From Devosia equisanguinis (GTDB lineage: Bacteria > Pseudomonadota > Alphaproteobacteria > Rhizobiales > Devosiaceae), in NCBI RefSeq assembly GCF_900631955.1, contig NZ_UZWD01000004.1, forward strand, positions 248,001-312,000: 64,000 nt of DNA. The letters run 5' to 3'. The notes beneath the pieces were generated by a model, which was not told where the DNA came from, made no database searches, and was given only the letters and a program-made list of their open reading frames with translations. The translations under genes and the position numbers were made by a program. Of the stretch, positions 36,091 to 45,214 are shown one piece after another (the stretch's first letter is position 1; every line of letters begins with the position of its first letter).

Positions 36091-36545
36091 TTGCGCTTGT
36101 GCCCGGCTTCCTTGGGGTCGACAAGATTGGCCAGGATCTGATCAACCAGGTCGAGGTCCTGTCGCTTGCCGGCCGCTTGCTGCTGTAGGTCGACGAGATA
36201 AGAGGTGGTGTAATAGAGTCGCCGCGCCAGCATGATGGCGATGTGCAGCGAAAACTCTGGATGCCCGTCGAGAAAGGTCAGCGCATCGGGGATTTCATAG
36301 GCGGTGACGTCGGAGAGTGCCCGCACCGTGGCCGAATGCGGCATGTCGAGCAGTACCGCCATCTCCCCGAAGATCGAGCCAGGCTCGTCGATATAAGTGA
36401 CCTGAGTACGCTCACGGATCACTTCCACCTGACCCTCGATCAGGATCAGCAGCTTCCCTAGCCGTTCTCCTTCCGGCAACATGGCCTGGCCGGATTTAAA
36501 GCGGACCTGCTTGAGATCCTTGCAATAGTCGAGAATGTCGGGCAT
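36087..36545 (-). CDS. single-domain cyclic-nucleotide-binding-fold protein
   Basis: 152 residues: a CAP_ED beta-barrel (LGKLLILIEGQVEVIRE, EPGSIFGEMAVLLDMPHSATVRA) and a long C-helix, ending without HTH. In the phosphate-binding cassette the usual Arg of PRxAT is His (PHSAT), so binding of cAMP may be lost or altered. It cannot bind DNA by itself. Coupled to the SelW-like gene by a 4-nt overlap. A redox or stress sensor role is only a guess. Confidence 0.85.
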   Translation of the reverse strand: MPDILDYCKDLKQVRFKSGQAMLPEGERLGKLLILIEGQVEVIRERTQVTYIDEPGSIFGEMAVLLDMPHSATVRALSDVTAYEIPDALTFLDGHPEFSLHIAIMLARRLYYTTSYLVDLQQQAAGKRQDLDLVDQILANLVDPKEAGHKRK

Positions 36546-36617
36546 TGGCCCCCGCCTTTGTCTGCCGCTTGCCCGACAATTTCTAAACCATCGTCCCGAA
36601 GCTGCAAAGCGCCGAGA

Positions 36618-37097
36618 TTAAAGCAGCTTTTCGATATCGGCCGTCATGTCCTTGGGCTCGGTGGTCGGCGCATAGCGCTCGGCCACCTTGCCGTCGCGAC
36701 CGATGAGGAATTTGGTGAAATTCCACTTGATCGCTTCACTGCCCAGAAGACCCGGCGCCTCGGCCTTGAGCCATTTGTAGAGCGGATGAGCCTCCTCGCC
36801 ATTGACGTCGATACGCTCGAAGACCGGGAATGTGACGTCATAGGTCAGCGAGCAGAACTCGGCGATCTCGGCACTGCTGCCCGGCTCCTGACCGGCGAAC
36901 TGGTTGCAGGGGAAGCCGAGGATGACGAGGCCGCGGTCCTTGTATTGGCGATAGACCGCTTCCAGCCCCTCATATTGCGGGGTCAGCCCGCATTTGCTGG
37001 CCACATTGACCATCACCACGACCTTGCCCTCATAGGCAGAAAGCGGTTGCGGCGTGCCGTCGAGCAGGTTGAGGGTGAAATCGGAAAGGCTGGTCAT
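36618..37097 (-). CDS. glutathione peroxidase (BtuE-like)
   Basis: 159 residues. The catalytic set is visible: Cys in [17 protein letters not shown], Gln in [12 protein letters not shown], and Trp/Asn in [11 protein letters not shown]. Cys replaces selenocysteine as in most bacteria. Cytosolic, since no signal peptide is present. Likely works with thioredoxin or glutathione on peroxides. Confidence 0.92.
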   Translation of the reverse strand: MTSLSDFTLNLLDGTPQPLSAYEGKVVVMVNVASKCGLTPQYEGLEAVYRQYKDRGLVILGFPCNQFAGQEPGSSAEIAEFCSLTYDVTFPVFERIDVNGEEAHPLYKWLKAEAPGLLGSEAIKWNFTKFLIGRDGKVAERYAPTTEPKDMTADIEKLL

Positions 37098-37193
37098 GAG
37101 CGATCCTCGCTTGGGTCTGACCAGGAGGTACGCGTCTGCTACAGCCGATGCAATGCGACGCTTTCGATTTGTCGGGCGGTGGCGAGCAGACGC

Positions 37194-38444
37194 TCAATAC
37201 CGCTCCGGCCCCAGATCGGTCATGTCGATGCCGGGATCGGTGCCTGATACGAGGCCAGCAATGGCGCGGCCCGAGCCGCAGGCCATGGTCCAGCCCAGCG
37301 TGCCGTGGCCGCTATTGATATAGAGGTTGTCGATTTTCGACCGCCCGATAATGGGGGTGCCATCGGGCGTCATCGGCCGCAATCCAGTCCAGAAATTGGC
37401 GCGTGCCGTGTCGGCCGAGCCGGGAAACAGCGAATTGAGGCAATAGGCCAGCGTTTCGCGCCGCCGCTCCGGCAGGTCGTAGCTATAGCCGGAGATTTCG
37501 GCCATGCCGCCCACCCGAATGCGATCGCCCAGCCGCGTCACCGCGATCTTGTAGCTTTCGTCGAGCAGGGTGGATGCGGGCGCCCGCTCGACCGCTTCGA
37601 TCGGTACGGTGATCGAATAACCCTTGACCGGATAGATCGGCAGCTTGATGCCGACCTGCCGCGCCAGCCTCGGCGAATAGCTGCCCAGCGCCAGCACAAA
37701 GGCATCGGCGTTCACCTTGTCCTGCGCCGTCCTGACACCCACCACCCTGTCGCCCTCGACATCGATGCCTTGAATATCGACGCCATAACGGAAATTGACC
37801 CCCAATCCGGTTGCAATTTCAGCAAGGCGCGTGGTGAACATGTGGCAGTCGCCGGTCTCGTCTTCCGGGGTGCGCAGACCCCCCAGGATGTCGGCATCGG
37901 AATTGCGCAAGCCGGGCTCCACTGCTTCGCAGCCCGCGCGGTCGAGCATTTCGAACGGCACGCCATAGTCGGCCAGCACCGCCATGTCCTTGGCGGCGCC
38001 ATCGATCTGGGCCTGCTTGCGGAACAATTGCAGCGTACCCTGCTTGCGCCCGTCATAGGTGATGCCGGTTTCCGCCCGCAATTCCGCCAGCGTCTCGCGG
38101 CTGAAATCGGAGACACGCACCATGCGCGCCTTGTTGATGGCATAGCGCCCGGCGGTGCAGTTGCGCAGCATCTGCAACAGCCAGGCGATCATATAGGGGT
38201 CAGGCTTCGGGCGCAGGATGAGCGGTGCGTGCTGCATCAATAGCCACCGCACCGCCTTGGCTGGAATGCCCGGTCCGGCCCAGGGCGAGGTGTAGCCAAA
38301 CGAGAGCTCGCCAGCATTGGCGAAGCTGGTTTCAAGCCCCGCACCGCCCTGGCGCTCGATCACCTCGACCTCGTGCCCAGCTTTGGCCAAATAATAGGCC
38401 GTCGTGACCCCGATCACGCCGGCGCCGAGAACCACGATCCGCAT
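37194..38444 (-). CDS. dadA: D-amino acid dehydrogenase small subunit type
   Basis: 416 residues. FAD-binding start [23 protein letters not shown], family signature [22 protein letters not shown], and C-terminal [18 protein letters not shown]. Oxidises D-alanine and other D-amino acids at the membrane, passing electrons to quinones. ATG 38444. Divergent from an Lrp/AsnC regulator, the classic arrangement for dadA. Confidence 0.93.
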   Translation of the reverse strand: MRIVVLGAGVIGVTTAYYLAKAGHEVEVIERQGGAGLETSFANAGELSFGYTSPWAGPGIPAKAVRWLLMQHAPLILRPKPDPYMIAWLLQMLRNCTAGRYAINKARMVRVSDFSRETLAELRAETGITYDGRKQGTLQLFRKQAQIDGAAKDMAVLADYGVPFEMLDRAGCEAVEPGLRNSDADILGGLRTPEDETGDCHMFTTRLAEIATGLGVNFRYGVDIQGIDVEGDRVVGVRTAQDKVNADAFVLALGSYSPRLARQVGIKLPIYPVKGYSITVPIEAVERAPASTLLDESYKIAVTRLGDRIRVGGMAEISGYSYDLPERRRETLAYCLNSLFPGSADTARANFWTGLRPMTPDGTPIIGRSKIDNLYINSGHGTLGWTMACGSGRAIAGLVSGTDPGIDMTDLGPERY

Positions 38445-38580
38445 GCCTGTCCCTTTATGTTTCCGGATGCCTGTTGGAAATCCCTCAACCTCCAGCCATC
38501 CTCATTGGCTCAGGATAATGGCGGATCGTTCGAATTTCTCGCCATTCCACGCAATGGCGTGCGGCCTTGTGCGGGCTATT

Positions 38581-38610
38581 GAAATTTTCTGCGCGCAGAT
38601 TGATAGTTTC
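38581..38610. promoter_or_regulatory. candidate Lrp-type site in the dadA-lrp divergent region
   Basis: GAAA-N4-CTGCGCGCAG-N8-TTTC: a 10-bp perfect palindrome (38589-38598) flanked by GAAA/TTTC arms, ending 4 nt before the regulator start. Position suggests autoregulation and control of dadA. Confidence 0.4.
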
Positions 38611-38613
38611 GCC

Positions 38614-39054
38614 ATGCAGCGCGACGGTATCGACAATCACATCCTGCAATTGCTCCGCCAGGATGGACGCATGAGCAATGCCAACCTCGCCCAGGCGGTG
38701 GGGCTGTCGCCTTCGGCTTGCCTGCGGCGGTTGCATCTGCTTGAGGCCAATGGTGTCATTCGTGGCTATACCGCCCTCATCGATGATGGTGATGAAGACG
38801 ACCGTGCCACCATCGTGGTGCAGATCACGCTGGAAAAGCAGACTGAAGACTGCATGCGCAAATTCGAGGCGGCGGTGCGCAAATGTCCACAGGTGCGGGA
38901 ATGCTTCCTTATGGGCGGGGAAGTCGACTATTGGCTGGTGGTGGAGACGGACGGCATGGGCGGCTATGAGCGCGTCCACGCCGAAACCCTGTCACGCCTG
39001 CCGCATGTAGCGCGCATCCGCTCCAATTTCGCCATCCGCCGGGTCATCCGCTGA
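38614..39054 (+). CDS. Lrp/AsnC-family transcriptional regulator
   Basis: 146 residues. N-terminal HTH (DNHILQLLRQDGRMSNANLAQAVGLSPSACLRRLHLLEANGVI, residues 7-49) and a RAM/ACT-like domain (YWLVVETDGMGGYERVHAETLSRLPHV). ATG 38614 fits the family length; the frame to 38404 overlaps dadA and is discarded. Divergent from dadA, so probably its amino-acid-responsive activator. Confidence 0.92.
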   Translation: MQRDGIDNHILQLLRQDGRMSNANLAQAVGLSPSACLRRLHLLEANGVIRGYTALIDDGDEDDRATIVVQITLEKQTEDCMRKFEAAVRKCPQVRECFLMGGEVDYWLVVETDGMGGYERVHAETLSRLPHVARIRSNFAIRRVIR

Positions 39055-39071
39055 ACGTCTGATCGGCCAGT

Positions 39072-39992
39072 TCAACTTTGCTTGCTGGCCAGTTGGTTGA
39101 CATAGCCGCAGGCGCTCGCTGGCACCTCTTCGGCCAGCCAGGCGCGGAACAGCGCCAGCTTTGGGCTGTCGCGCCGACCCTTGGCGGTCGCCAGATAATA
39201 GCCGAGCTCGCCTTTGAAAGGGTGTGCGAAGGGCCGCAGCAACCGTCCGTCGCTGACAGGGTCGGCGCTCATCATGTCGGCAGCCAGGAACAGGCCCTGG
39301 CCGGAAATAGCCGCGTCGAAAGCCAGCGAAGCATCCGAATAGACCGGGCCGGTGAGCTTTGTTGCCGGATCGCGGCCCATGTCGCTGAGCCAGGCGGGCC
39401 AATCGAGCATGCTGGTGCGATCTTCTATCACCGGCACGCGGCTCAAGTCATCAAGACTTTTCCAGCGCTGCAGAAATTCCGGTGCGCATACCGGCTGGTA
39501 GTCCTGTCCGCCGATCAGGCTGGCATTGATTCCGGACCAATCGCCATCGCCATAGCGAATGGCGCAGTCGATATCGGGCTGGGTGAGGTCGAGCATTTCG
39601 GCGGTGACGCGTAACCGCACCTCCAGCCCCCGGTGCCGATCGGAGAATTTGTGCACCCGCCAGATCAGCCAGCGCGAGGCAAAGACGCTACCAACCGTGA
39701 CATTGATCACGCCATCCTGGGCGCCGGTCAGCGTGCTCAGTCCTCCCTGCAAGGCGGCAAAGCCGGCCGACAGCTGCGGCAGCACCTCGGCCAGGGCCGG
39801 CAATGGCCGAAGACCCTGCGGTGTGCGGGCGAATAGCTCCATGCCCAGGCGCTCTTCGGCCCGCCGCAAATGCTGGCTCACGGCACCGACGGTGACGCCG
39901 AGTTCCTCTGCAGCTGGCGCCAGGGCGCCGCGCCGTGCCACGATTTCGATGGCGCGCAGTGCATTGAGGGGAATGGGGAAGGCCTTGCTCAT
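39072..39992 (-). CDS. LysR-family regulator, GcvA type
   Basis: 306 residues. HTH LNALRAIEIVARRGALAPAAEELGVTVGAVSQHLR and the effector domain with INVTVGSVFASRWLIWRVHKF, typical for the GcvA/AmpR-like group. Convergent with lrp (17-nt gap) and divergent from a 51-residue small protein gene at 40097. In this group a small gene next to it is often the target (inference). Confidence 0.92.
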   Translation of the reverse strand: MSKAFPIPLNALRAIEIVARRGALAPAAEELGVTVGAVSQHLRRAEERLGMELFARTPQGLRPLPALAEVLPQLSAGFAALQGGLSTLTGAQDGVINVTVGSVFASRWLIWRVHKFSDRHRGLEVRLRVTAEMLDLTQPDIDCAIRYGDGDWSGINASLIGGQDYQPVCAPEFLQRWKSLDDLSRVPVIEDRTSMLDWPAWLSDMGRDPATKLTGPVYSDASLAFDAAISGQGLFLAADMMSADPVSDGRLLRPFAHPFKGELGYYLATAKGRRDSPKLALFRAWLAEEVPASACGYVNQLASKQS

Positions 39993-40096
39993 ATAGTTTT
40001 TCTAAACCCGCGCCAAAACCTTGTCCATTGTCCCCTTGAGTGGATCGGCGCACAACAGCCTCAACATCAACCACTTCCCAGTCTCTGGAGAAAATC

Positions 40097-40252
40097 ATGT
40101 CCCCCTTGGCCGCGCTGTGGCGCCGGCTGGGCCTCAACTTTGTTGCCCGGCCTCAGCCCAAAACCCTTGTTACCCACCCCGATTGCATGACGCTGCGCGA
40201 TTGGGCGGACTTGCCGGTTCACCACCCTGTGACCGACTGTATGCCGCGCTGA
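40097..40252 (+). CDS. small conserved-looking protein (51 aa)
   Basis: 51 residues, basic N-terminus with an amphipathic start (MSPLAALWRRLGLNFVARPQ) and C-terminal HPDCMTLRDWADLPVHHP. Length and the C-terminal MTLRDWADLP pattern recall small DUF1127-like or similar proteins of Rhizobiales that sit opposite GcvA-type regulators, but I cannot assign a family. GGAG lies seven bases before the ATG. Confidence 0.5.
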   Translation: MSPLAALWRRLGLNFVARPQPKTLVTHPDCMTLRDWADLPVHHPVTDCMPR

Positions 40253-40307
40253 AGCCACAAAGCCGGGCTAGAGCGGGGCCAGTCGATTTCCACGGACCCC
40301 GCAATTC

Positions 40308-40706
40308 ATGTCGCGCATTACCCTTGCTCTTCTTGTCGGCCTTATGGCTGTAGCCCCCGCCCTAGCCCAGGACGCGCCCCAGCCTGCCTCGCAGGGTGAA
40401 GTCACCATCGACCCGCGTGCCAGCCTTACGGTGCAGCCGAAATCGGCGTCGCTATTGATGGGTCTTTATGCCACCCAGGCTACGCTTGATATCTGTGCGG
40501 TGCCGCCGGTCGAGCCGGCGAGCACCAATATGTCCGCCCATCGCCGTCAGCTCGAAGCCGGCCTCGGTCTCAACGAGTCTGCGGGTGAAGAGGCCTACCA
40601 GGACGTGCGGGCAGATGTCGAAAAGGCTGGCGTCGATTGCGCCGATGCCAGCACCGACCGCCAGCAGGCCGATGCCGTGCTGGCGCTCTATTCCGGCCAG
40701 CGCTGA
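40308..40706 (+). CDS. secreted protein of unknown function (132 aa)
   Basis: Signal peptide MSRITLALLVGLMAVAPALAQ with clean A-L-A cleavage. The mature part is acidic, Ala/Asp-rich and predicted mainly helical, with two cysteines (LDICAVPP, GVDCADAS) that may pair. No family recognised. Convergent with the extensin-like gene (7-nt gap). Confidence 0.7.
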   Translation: MSRITLALLVGLMAVAPALAQDAPQPASQGEVTIDPRASLTVQPKSASLLMGLYATQATLDICAVPPVEPASTNMSAHRRQLEAGLGLNESAGEEAYQDVRADVEKAGVDCADASTDRQQADAVLALYSGQR

Positions 40707-40713
40707 CGTCGAC

Positions 40714-41637
40714 TTATTCGCAGATTTGCGCCGTACAGGTGCGGCCGTGGCAGCCAAGGTCAAGATGCAGGTGATCCCTGTGCTCGGCATTGGCTTCCGG
40801 GCCTAGCACGGTGGTGAACAGTCCGCATGCTGCCCCGTGCGCCTGACGCAGTAGCTTGCCCTCGGCGCCACTGGCCGGAAGCCAGTTGCCGGGGAGGGCA
40901 ATGTTGCGGCCATCCGCCAGGGTAAAGCCGGTTATATCCACCGCATTGGCAAAGCCGTGTTCGGAGATAAAACGCTCGTCGCCGCCATTGCGGTTGCGGC
41001 ACACGAAGCTGGTTCCGGTATTGATGCTGTCCAGCCCGCTATCGAGCGCCGCGGTGGCATAGGCATCGACTTGGCTCGCCCAGTCCACCAGTGCGCCGGC
41101 CATGGCGCAATTGGTGACGATTGCACTGCTCACCGCGACCTGCCTGCCATTGAGCACCAGAGCCGTTACCGAAAGTGGCGACCGCTCCCCGCATATGCCG
41201 TCGGCAATCGGCTCCATCATCTCTCCGATCACCTTGCCACTCAAAAGAGCAGGGCAGGCGGTCTGGTAGATGCGCTCGGGCTCGGTCGGCCGCTCCGGCT
41301 GAGGCTTTGTAGTGACTGGCTCGATATCGGAGGTCTCGGGAGCCGCTTTCGGCGTAGGCTCGGCCTCCTCGTCTTTAGGGGCTGCCGTTTCCAGCAACGC
41401 TTCCCCCTCATTGGTCTCGGAAAAATCTGGCCGGGGGCGCGGCAGCGGTGGTGGCCCCTGTGGTTTGGTCGCGGCCTGAGGCGCCGGCTTGGTCACAGGC
41501 GCGGGCTTGGGGGCAGCGCCCTGCGTGAGGCCCTCCACGAAATTCTCGAGCGGCTTCAGAAAATCCTGCGCCTGCCCAGCGGTGATAGGCAAAGAGAGCA
41601 GGACGAGACTGGCGGCGATGAGCTGGGTCGTGCGCAT
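40714..41637 (-). CDS. extensin-like C-terminal domain protein
   Basis: 307 residues. Signal peptide (LIAASLVLLSLPITAGQAQ), then a Pro/Lys/Glu-rich linker of about 100 residues, then the extensin-like (DUF882-related peptidase fold) domain: CPALLSGKVIGEMMEPIADGICGERSP, SFVCRNRNGG, SEHGFANAVDITGFTLADG, HRDHLHLDLGCHGR (each in part). The HGxANAxD and HxHLD motifs match the zinc site of peptidoglycan-active enzymes of this family. ATG 41637; a GTG three codons earlier is possible. Confidence 0.85.
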   Translation of the reverse strand: MRTTQLIAASLVLLSLPITAGQAQDFLKPLENFVEGLTQGAAPKPAPVTKPAPQAATKPQGPPPLPRPRPDFSETNEGEALLETAAPKDEEAEPTPKAAPETSDIEPVTTKPQPERPTEPERIYQTACPALLSGKVIGEMMEPIADGICGERSPLSVTALVLNGRQVAVSSAIVTNCAMAGALVDWASQVDAYATAALDSGLDSINTGTSFVCRNRNGGDERFISEHGFANAVDITGFTLADGRNIALPGNWLPASGAEGKLLRQAHGAACGLFTTVLGPEANAEHRDHLHLDLGCHGRTCTAQICE

Positions 41638-41729
41638 GATGTCCACAACGCCACACTGGCATGCTGCGTTGCGTTTAACGCGGTGGAAACCATCTTTCTC
41701 GCCTCTTCCGCTTCTGCTATCAGCGCCCC

Positions 41730-43535
41730 ATGACCACGCCGCTCAAGAATATCCGCAATTTTTCCATCGTCGCCCATATCGACCATGGCAAATCCACGCT
41801 CGCCGACCGCCTGATCCAGCTGACAGGCGGGCTCGACCTGCGTGAGATGAAGGAACAGGTCCTCGACTCGATGGATATCGAGCGCGAGCGCGGCATTACC
41901 ATCAAGGCCCAGACCGTTCGGCTCAATTATAAAGCGCAGGACGGCGAGAACTACGTGCTCAACCTCATCGACACGCCCGGTCACGTCGACTTCGCCTATG
42001 AAGTCTCCCGCTCCATGGCCGCCGTGGAAGGCTCGCTCCTGGTCGTAGATGCGTCCCAGGGCGTCGAGGCGCAGACCCTCGCCAACGTCTATCACGCGCT
42101 GGATGCCAATCACGAGATCGTGCCGGTGCTCAACAAGGTCGACCTGCCGGCTGCCGACATTCCGCGCGTCAAGGCGCAGATCGAGGATGTCATTGGCATC
42201 GATGCCTCCGACGCCGTGGAGATCTCCGCCAAGACTGGCTTGGGCATCGACAAGGTGCTTGAGGCAATCGTGACGCGCCTCCCAGCGCCCAAGGGCGATA
42301 TCGATGCGCCGCTCAAGGCGCTTCTCGTCGACAGCTGGTACGATACCTATCTTGGCGTCGTGGTTCTGGTCCGCATCATCGATGGGGTGATGAAGAAGGG
42401 CCAGCGCATCCGCATGATGGCCTCGGGCGCTGTCTATGAGCTCGACCGTGTCGCCGTGCAGACCCCCAAGCTGGTGGAAGTGGGTGAACTCACGCCCGGC
42501 GAGCTTGGCGTCTTCACCGCCTCGATCAAGGAAGTCGCCGATACCAATGTCGGCGACACCATCACCGACGATCGAAAGCCTACGGCCCAGCCGCTGCCCG
42601 ACTTCCGCCCGGCCCAGCCGGTGGTGTTCTGTGGTCTCTTCCCGGTCGATGCCTCGGACTTCGACGAACTGCGCGCGGCCATGGGCAAGCTGCGTCTCAA
42701 CGATGCCAGCTTCTCGTTCGAAATGGAAACCTCGGCAGCGCTGGGCTTTGGCTTCCGCTGCGGGTTCCTGGGGCTTTTGCACCTCGAGATCATCCAGGAG
42801 CGTCTCTCCAGAGAATTCGATCTCGATCTCATCGCCACCGCGCCATCGGTGGTCTACGAGGTCGAATTGACCAATGGCGAAACCCTGATGCTGCACAATC
42901 CGGCGGACCTGCCGGACGTAATGAAGATCGAGGAAATCCGCGAGCCCTGGATCAAAGCCACGATCCTGACGCCCGACGAATATCTCGGCGCTATCCTGAA
43001 ACTCTGCCAAGACCGGCGCGGCATCCAGAACAACCTCTCCTATGTCGGCTCCCGCGCTCTAGTGGAATACGACTTGCCGCTCAATGAAGTCGTGTTCGAC
43101 TTCTACGACCGCCTGAAGTCGATCTCCAAGGGCTATGCCAGCTTCGACTATAAACTCGACACCCACCGCACTGGCGACCTGGTGAAGCTGACGGTTCTGG
43201 TCAATGCCGAGCCCGTCGATGCGCTGGCCATGCTGGTTCACCGTTCGGTGGCTGAATCGCGCGGGCGGCAGATGTGCGAAAAGCTCAAGGAGCTGATCCC
43301 GCCGCATCTGTTCGTCATTCCGATTCAGGCCGCCATCGGTGGCAAGATCATTGCCCGCGAAACCGTCCGCGCCATGCGCAAGGACGTGACGGCCAAGTGC
43401 TATGGTGGCGACGCCACCCGCAAGCGCAAGCTCTTGGACAAGCAGAAAAAGGGCAAGGCCAAGATGCGCCAGTACGGCAATGTCAACATTCCGCAAGAAG
43501 CCTTCATCAAGGCCCTCAAGATGGGCGACGACTGA
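41730..43535 (+). CDS. lepA: elongation factor 4 (back-translocating GTPase)
   Basis: 601 residues. GTPase domain with AHIDHGKST (near residue 13), effector loop [23 protein letters not shown] and NKVDLP; then EF-G-like domains II, III and V and the LepA-specific C-terminus [24 protein letters not shown]. Acts on ribosomes at the membrane or under stress. ATG 41730. Ends in a strong terminator. Confidence 0.97.
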   Translation: MTTPLKNIRNFSIVAHIDHGKSTLADRLIQLTGGLDLREMKEQVLDSMDIERERGITIKAQTVRLNYKAQDGENYVLNLIDTPGHVDFAYEVSRSMAAVEGSLLVVDASQGVEAQTLANVYHALDANHEIVPVLNKVDLPAADIPRVKAQIEDVIGIDASDAVEISAKTGLGIDKVLEAIVTRLPAPKGDIDAPLKALLVDSWYDTYLGVVVLVRIIDGVMKKGQRIRMMASGAVYELDRVAVQTPKLVEVGELTPGELGVFTASIKEVADTNVGDTITDDRKPTAQPLPDFRPAQPVVFCGLFPVDASDFDELRAAMGKLRLNDASFSFEMETSAALGFGFRCGFLGLLHLEIIQERLSREFDLDLIATAPSVVYEVELTNGETLMLHNPADLPDVMKIEEIREPWIKATILTPDEYLGAILKLCQDRRGIQNNLSYVGSRALVEYDLPLNEVVFDFYDRLKSISKGYASFDYKLDTHRTGDLVKLTVLVNAEPVDALAMLVHRSVAESRGRQMCEKLKELIPPHLFVIPIQAAIGGKIIARETVRAMRKDVTAKCYGGDATRKRKLLDKQKKGKAKMRQYGNVNIPQEAFIKALKMGDD

Positions 43536-43565
43536 TCCCTGGTCGCTCGTGTTGAGCCGCAGGAT

Positions 43566-43593
43566 AGCCCTCGGGGATGACCCGAGGGCTTTT
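43566..43593 (+). terminator. intrinsic terminator of lepA
   Basis: AGCCCTCGGG-GATGA-CCCGAGGGCT followed by TTT: perfect 10-bp stem, 5-nt loop, 30 nt after the stop. Same stem as the hairpin at 12948. Confidence 0.85.
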
Positions 43594-43603
43594 GATTTCT
43601 GTT

Positions 43604-44584
43604 CTAGGCGCTGCCGATAAGAATGCCGGCAGCGAAGACCAGTGAACCGCCCAGCACCACCTGCAGCACCGCCCGCCAGAACGGGGTCTGCATGAAGCGC
43701 TGCTGGATGAAGGCGATGGCCCAGAGCTCGATCAGCACGACGATCACCGCCACCGTGGTGGCAATGGTGAAATCCCGAATGAGATAGGGCAGGGCATGGC
43801 CCAGTCCGCCCACGGCAGTCATGATCCCGGCGGCGAAGCCCCGCTTGATCGGCGAGCCGCGCCCGGTCAGCTTGCCATCGTCGGAAGCCGCCTCGGTAAA
43901 GCCCATGGAAATGCCCGCGCCGATGGCAGCCGCAAGGCCCACGAGAAAAGTCTGGTGCGTGTCGCCGGTCGCAAAGGCGGCGGCAAAGACCGGCGCCAGC
44001 GTCGACACCGAGCCGTCCATCAATCCGGCAAGGCCCGGCTGCACATAGGTCAAAACGAACTGGCGGTGCGCCTCGCCCTTTTCGGTCTCCCGCCCGGCCT
44101 CACCCAACACCGCCTCATCGATCTGGTCCGCGCGCGCCGCATGGCCCTTCTCGGCCATCGCCAGATCGCCCAGGAGCTTGCGAATGCCGGCATCGGTGAC
44201 CTGCTTGGCTGCCTCGAGATAGAAGCGCCAGGCGCCTTCCTCCATCTCCCACACCTGCTGGCGCGCCTGTTCGAGCGTCAGGGTCTTTTGCAGCCATAAT
44301 GGCTTGCGGGCGAGAAAACCGCGCACGTGTTCGCGCCGGATCGGCACCAGCCTTGTGCCGAAACGCGCCACATAGAGATCGAGCAGGCGCCGGCGATGCT
44401 CGTCCTCTTCGGCGGCCATGCCCTCGAACAAGGCGGCCGAACCGGGATAAGTCTCGCCCAGCCGGGCGGCATATTCCGAGTAAATGCGCCCATCCTCTTC
44501 TTCAGCCGCAATGGCCAGCGACAGGATCTCGCGTTCAGACAGGGTGGCGAAGTCACGACGGTTGTCGGTCCAGAAGGAAAGCAT
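43604..44584 (-). CDS. mbfA: membrane-bound ferritin, iron exporter
   Basis: 326 residues. N-terminal rubrerythrin/ferritin-like half with paired metal motifs (AIAAEEEDGRIYSEYAARL, MAAEEDEHRRRLLDL, WEMEEGAWRFYLEAAKQV, AMAEKGHAARAD) and a C-terminal VIT1/CCC1-type membrane half (GLAGLMDGSVSTLAPVFAAAF, AIGAGISMGFTEAASDDG). MbfA exports iron and protects from peroxide in Rhizobiales and is repressed by Irr. Its promoter contains two Irr-type boxes in a perfect inverted repeat. ATG 44584. Confidence 0.92.
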   Translation of the reverse strand: MLSFWTDNRRDFATLSEREILSLAIAAEEEDGRIYSEYAARLGETYPGSAALFEGMAAEEDEHRRRLLDLYVARFGTRLVPIRREHVRGFLARKPLWLQKTLTLEQARQQVWEMEEGAWRFYLEAAKQVTDAGIRKLLGDLAMAEKGHAARADQIDEAVLGEAGRETEKGEAHRQFVLTYVQPGLAGLMDGSVSTLAPVFAAAFATGDTHQTFLVGLAAAIGAGISMGFTEAASDDGKLTGRGSPIKRGFAAGIMTAVGGLGHALPYLIRDFTIATTVAVIVVLIELWAIAFIQQRFMQTPFWRAVLQVVLGGSLVFAAGILIGSA

Positions 44585-44596
44585 AGGCGGCTCACA

Positions 44597-44639
44597 AGAT
44601 TAGAATGGTTCTAAAAAATAGTTAGAACCATTCTAATCT
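44597..44639. promoter_or_regulatory. double Irr (ICE-type) box upstream of mbfA
   Basis: Arms AGATTAGAATGGTTCTAA (44597-44614) and its exact reverse complement (44622-44639), 7-nt spacer. Each arm holds an ICE-type TTAGAA-N3-TTCTAA motif. Starts 13 nt before the mbfA ATG, so bound Irr would block its transcription. Confidence 0.8.
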
Positions 44640-44664
44640 AAGCGCAAGCCCCAGCTGAAACTGA

Positions 44665-45117
44665 TCAGGTCGCCTCCAGCCGCAGGGCGGCAAGCAGTTC
44701 CTGCTCCAGCGCGATGCGCCGCCGGCGGCTGTCAAAAAATCCGCGCAGCATATAGCCCAGTGCCTCGGCGGAAACGGGCTGCCGCCGCTGAGCCGCTGCA
44801 CTCAGCAGCTCCTGCAATTCCTCGGCATGATCGATGTCGAGCTGGCTTTCACGCCGCAGGCGCGCCAGCATGGCATTGAGGTCGAGCAGATGCAGGCCGC
44901 CATTGGCTTCCATGGCGGGTTCCAGTTGCTCGCGATAGCTCTTGGCGCTGGCCGCCATCACCGTTTCGAGGCCCTTGGCGGCGTCGATGCACAGCGCCGC
45001 ATCGACCTCGTCCGGCAGGGCGTCGGCAATCTCTTCGAGCACACGGCAGAGTTCGAGCTCAGCCGCATGGTTCTGGTCAACGGCGCCGAGGCGCGTCCTG
45101 GCCAATTTGTCCAGCAT
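44665..45117 (-). CDS. small helical protein, hemerythrin-like
   Basis: 150 residues, all helical by composition. NHAAELELCRVLEEIADALP near residue 16, DHAEELQELLSAA near 100 and a C-terminal RRRRIALEQELLAAL resemble the helices of hemerythrin domains, but the last His of the usual HxxxE pair appears replaced by Arg, so metal binding is unsure. ATG 45117 with GGAG seven bases upstream. It precedes mbfA (80-nt gap with the Irr box) and has an FNR/FixK-type box 66 nt upstream, fitting an oxygen- or iron-linked role. Confidence 0.6.
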   Translation of the reverse strand: MLDKLARTRLGAVDQNHAAELELCRVLEEIADALPDEVDAALCIDAAKGLETVMAASAKSYREQLEPAMEANGGLHLLDLNAMLARLRRESQLDIDHAEELQELLSAAAQRRQPVSAEALGYMLRGFFDSRRRRIALEQELLAALRLEAT

Positions 45118-45183
45118 AGGAAGTCTCCACCCGCGGCCAGAGGCCGGCATGGTGCAGATTTAGACGCGTTTGGCGAAGCTGGC

Positions 45184-45199
45184 CTTGACCTAAGTCAAG
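45184..45199. promoter_or_regulatory. FNR/FixK-type box
   Basis: CTTGAC-CTAA-GTCAAG, a perfect 6+6 dyad containing TTGA-N6-TCAA, the consensus of FNR, FnrN and FixK. Its nearest edge is 66 nt upstream of the hemerythrin-like start on the same side as its promoter should be. Confidence 0.6.
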
Positions 45200-45214
45200 A
45201 CCGAGCGGCTGTGC

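Noticed and set aside
36087..36545. Crp/Fnr transcription factor
   Set aside because: There is no HTH after the C-helix; the protein ends at residue 152.
41556..43010. Minus-strand frame of 484 codons opposite lepA
   Set aside because: lepA is certain on the plus strand; the antisense frame has no recognisable domain.
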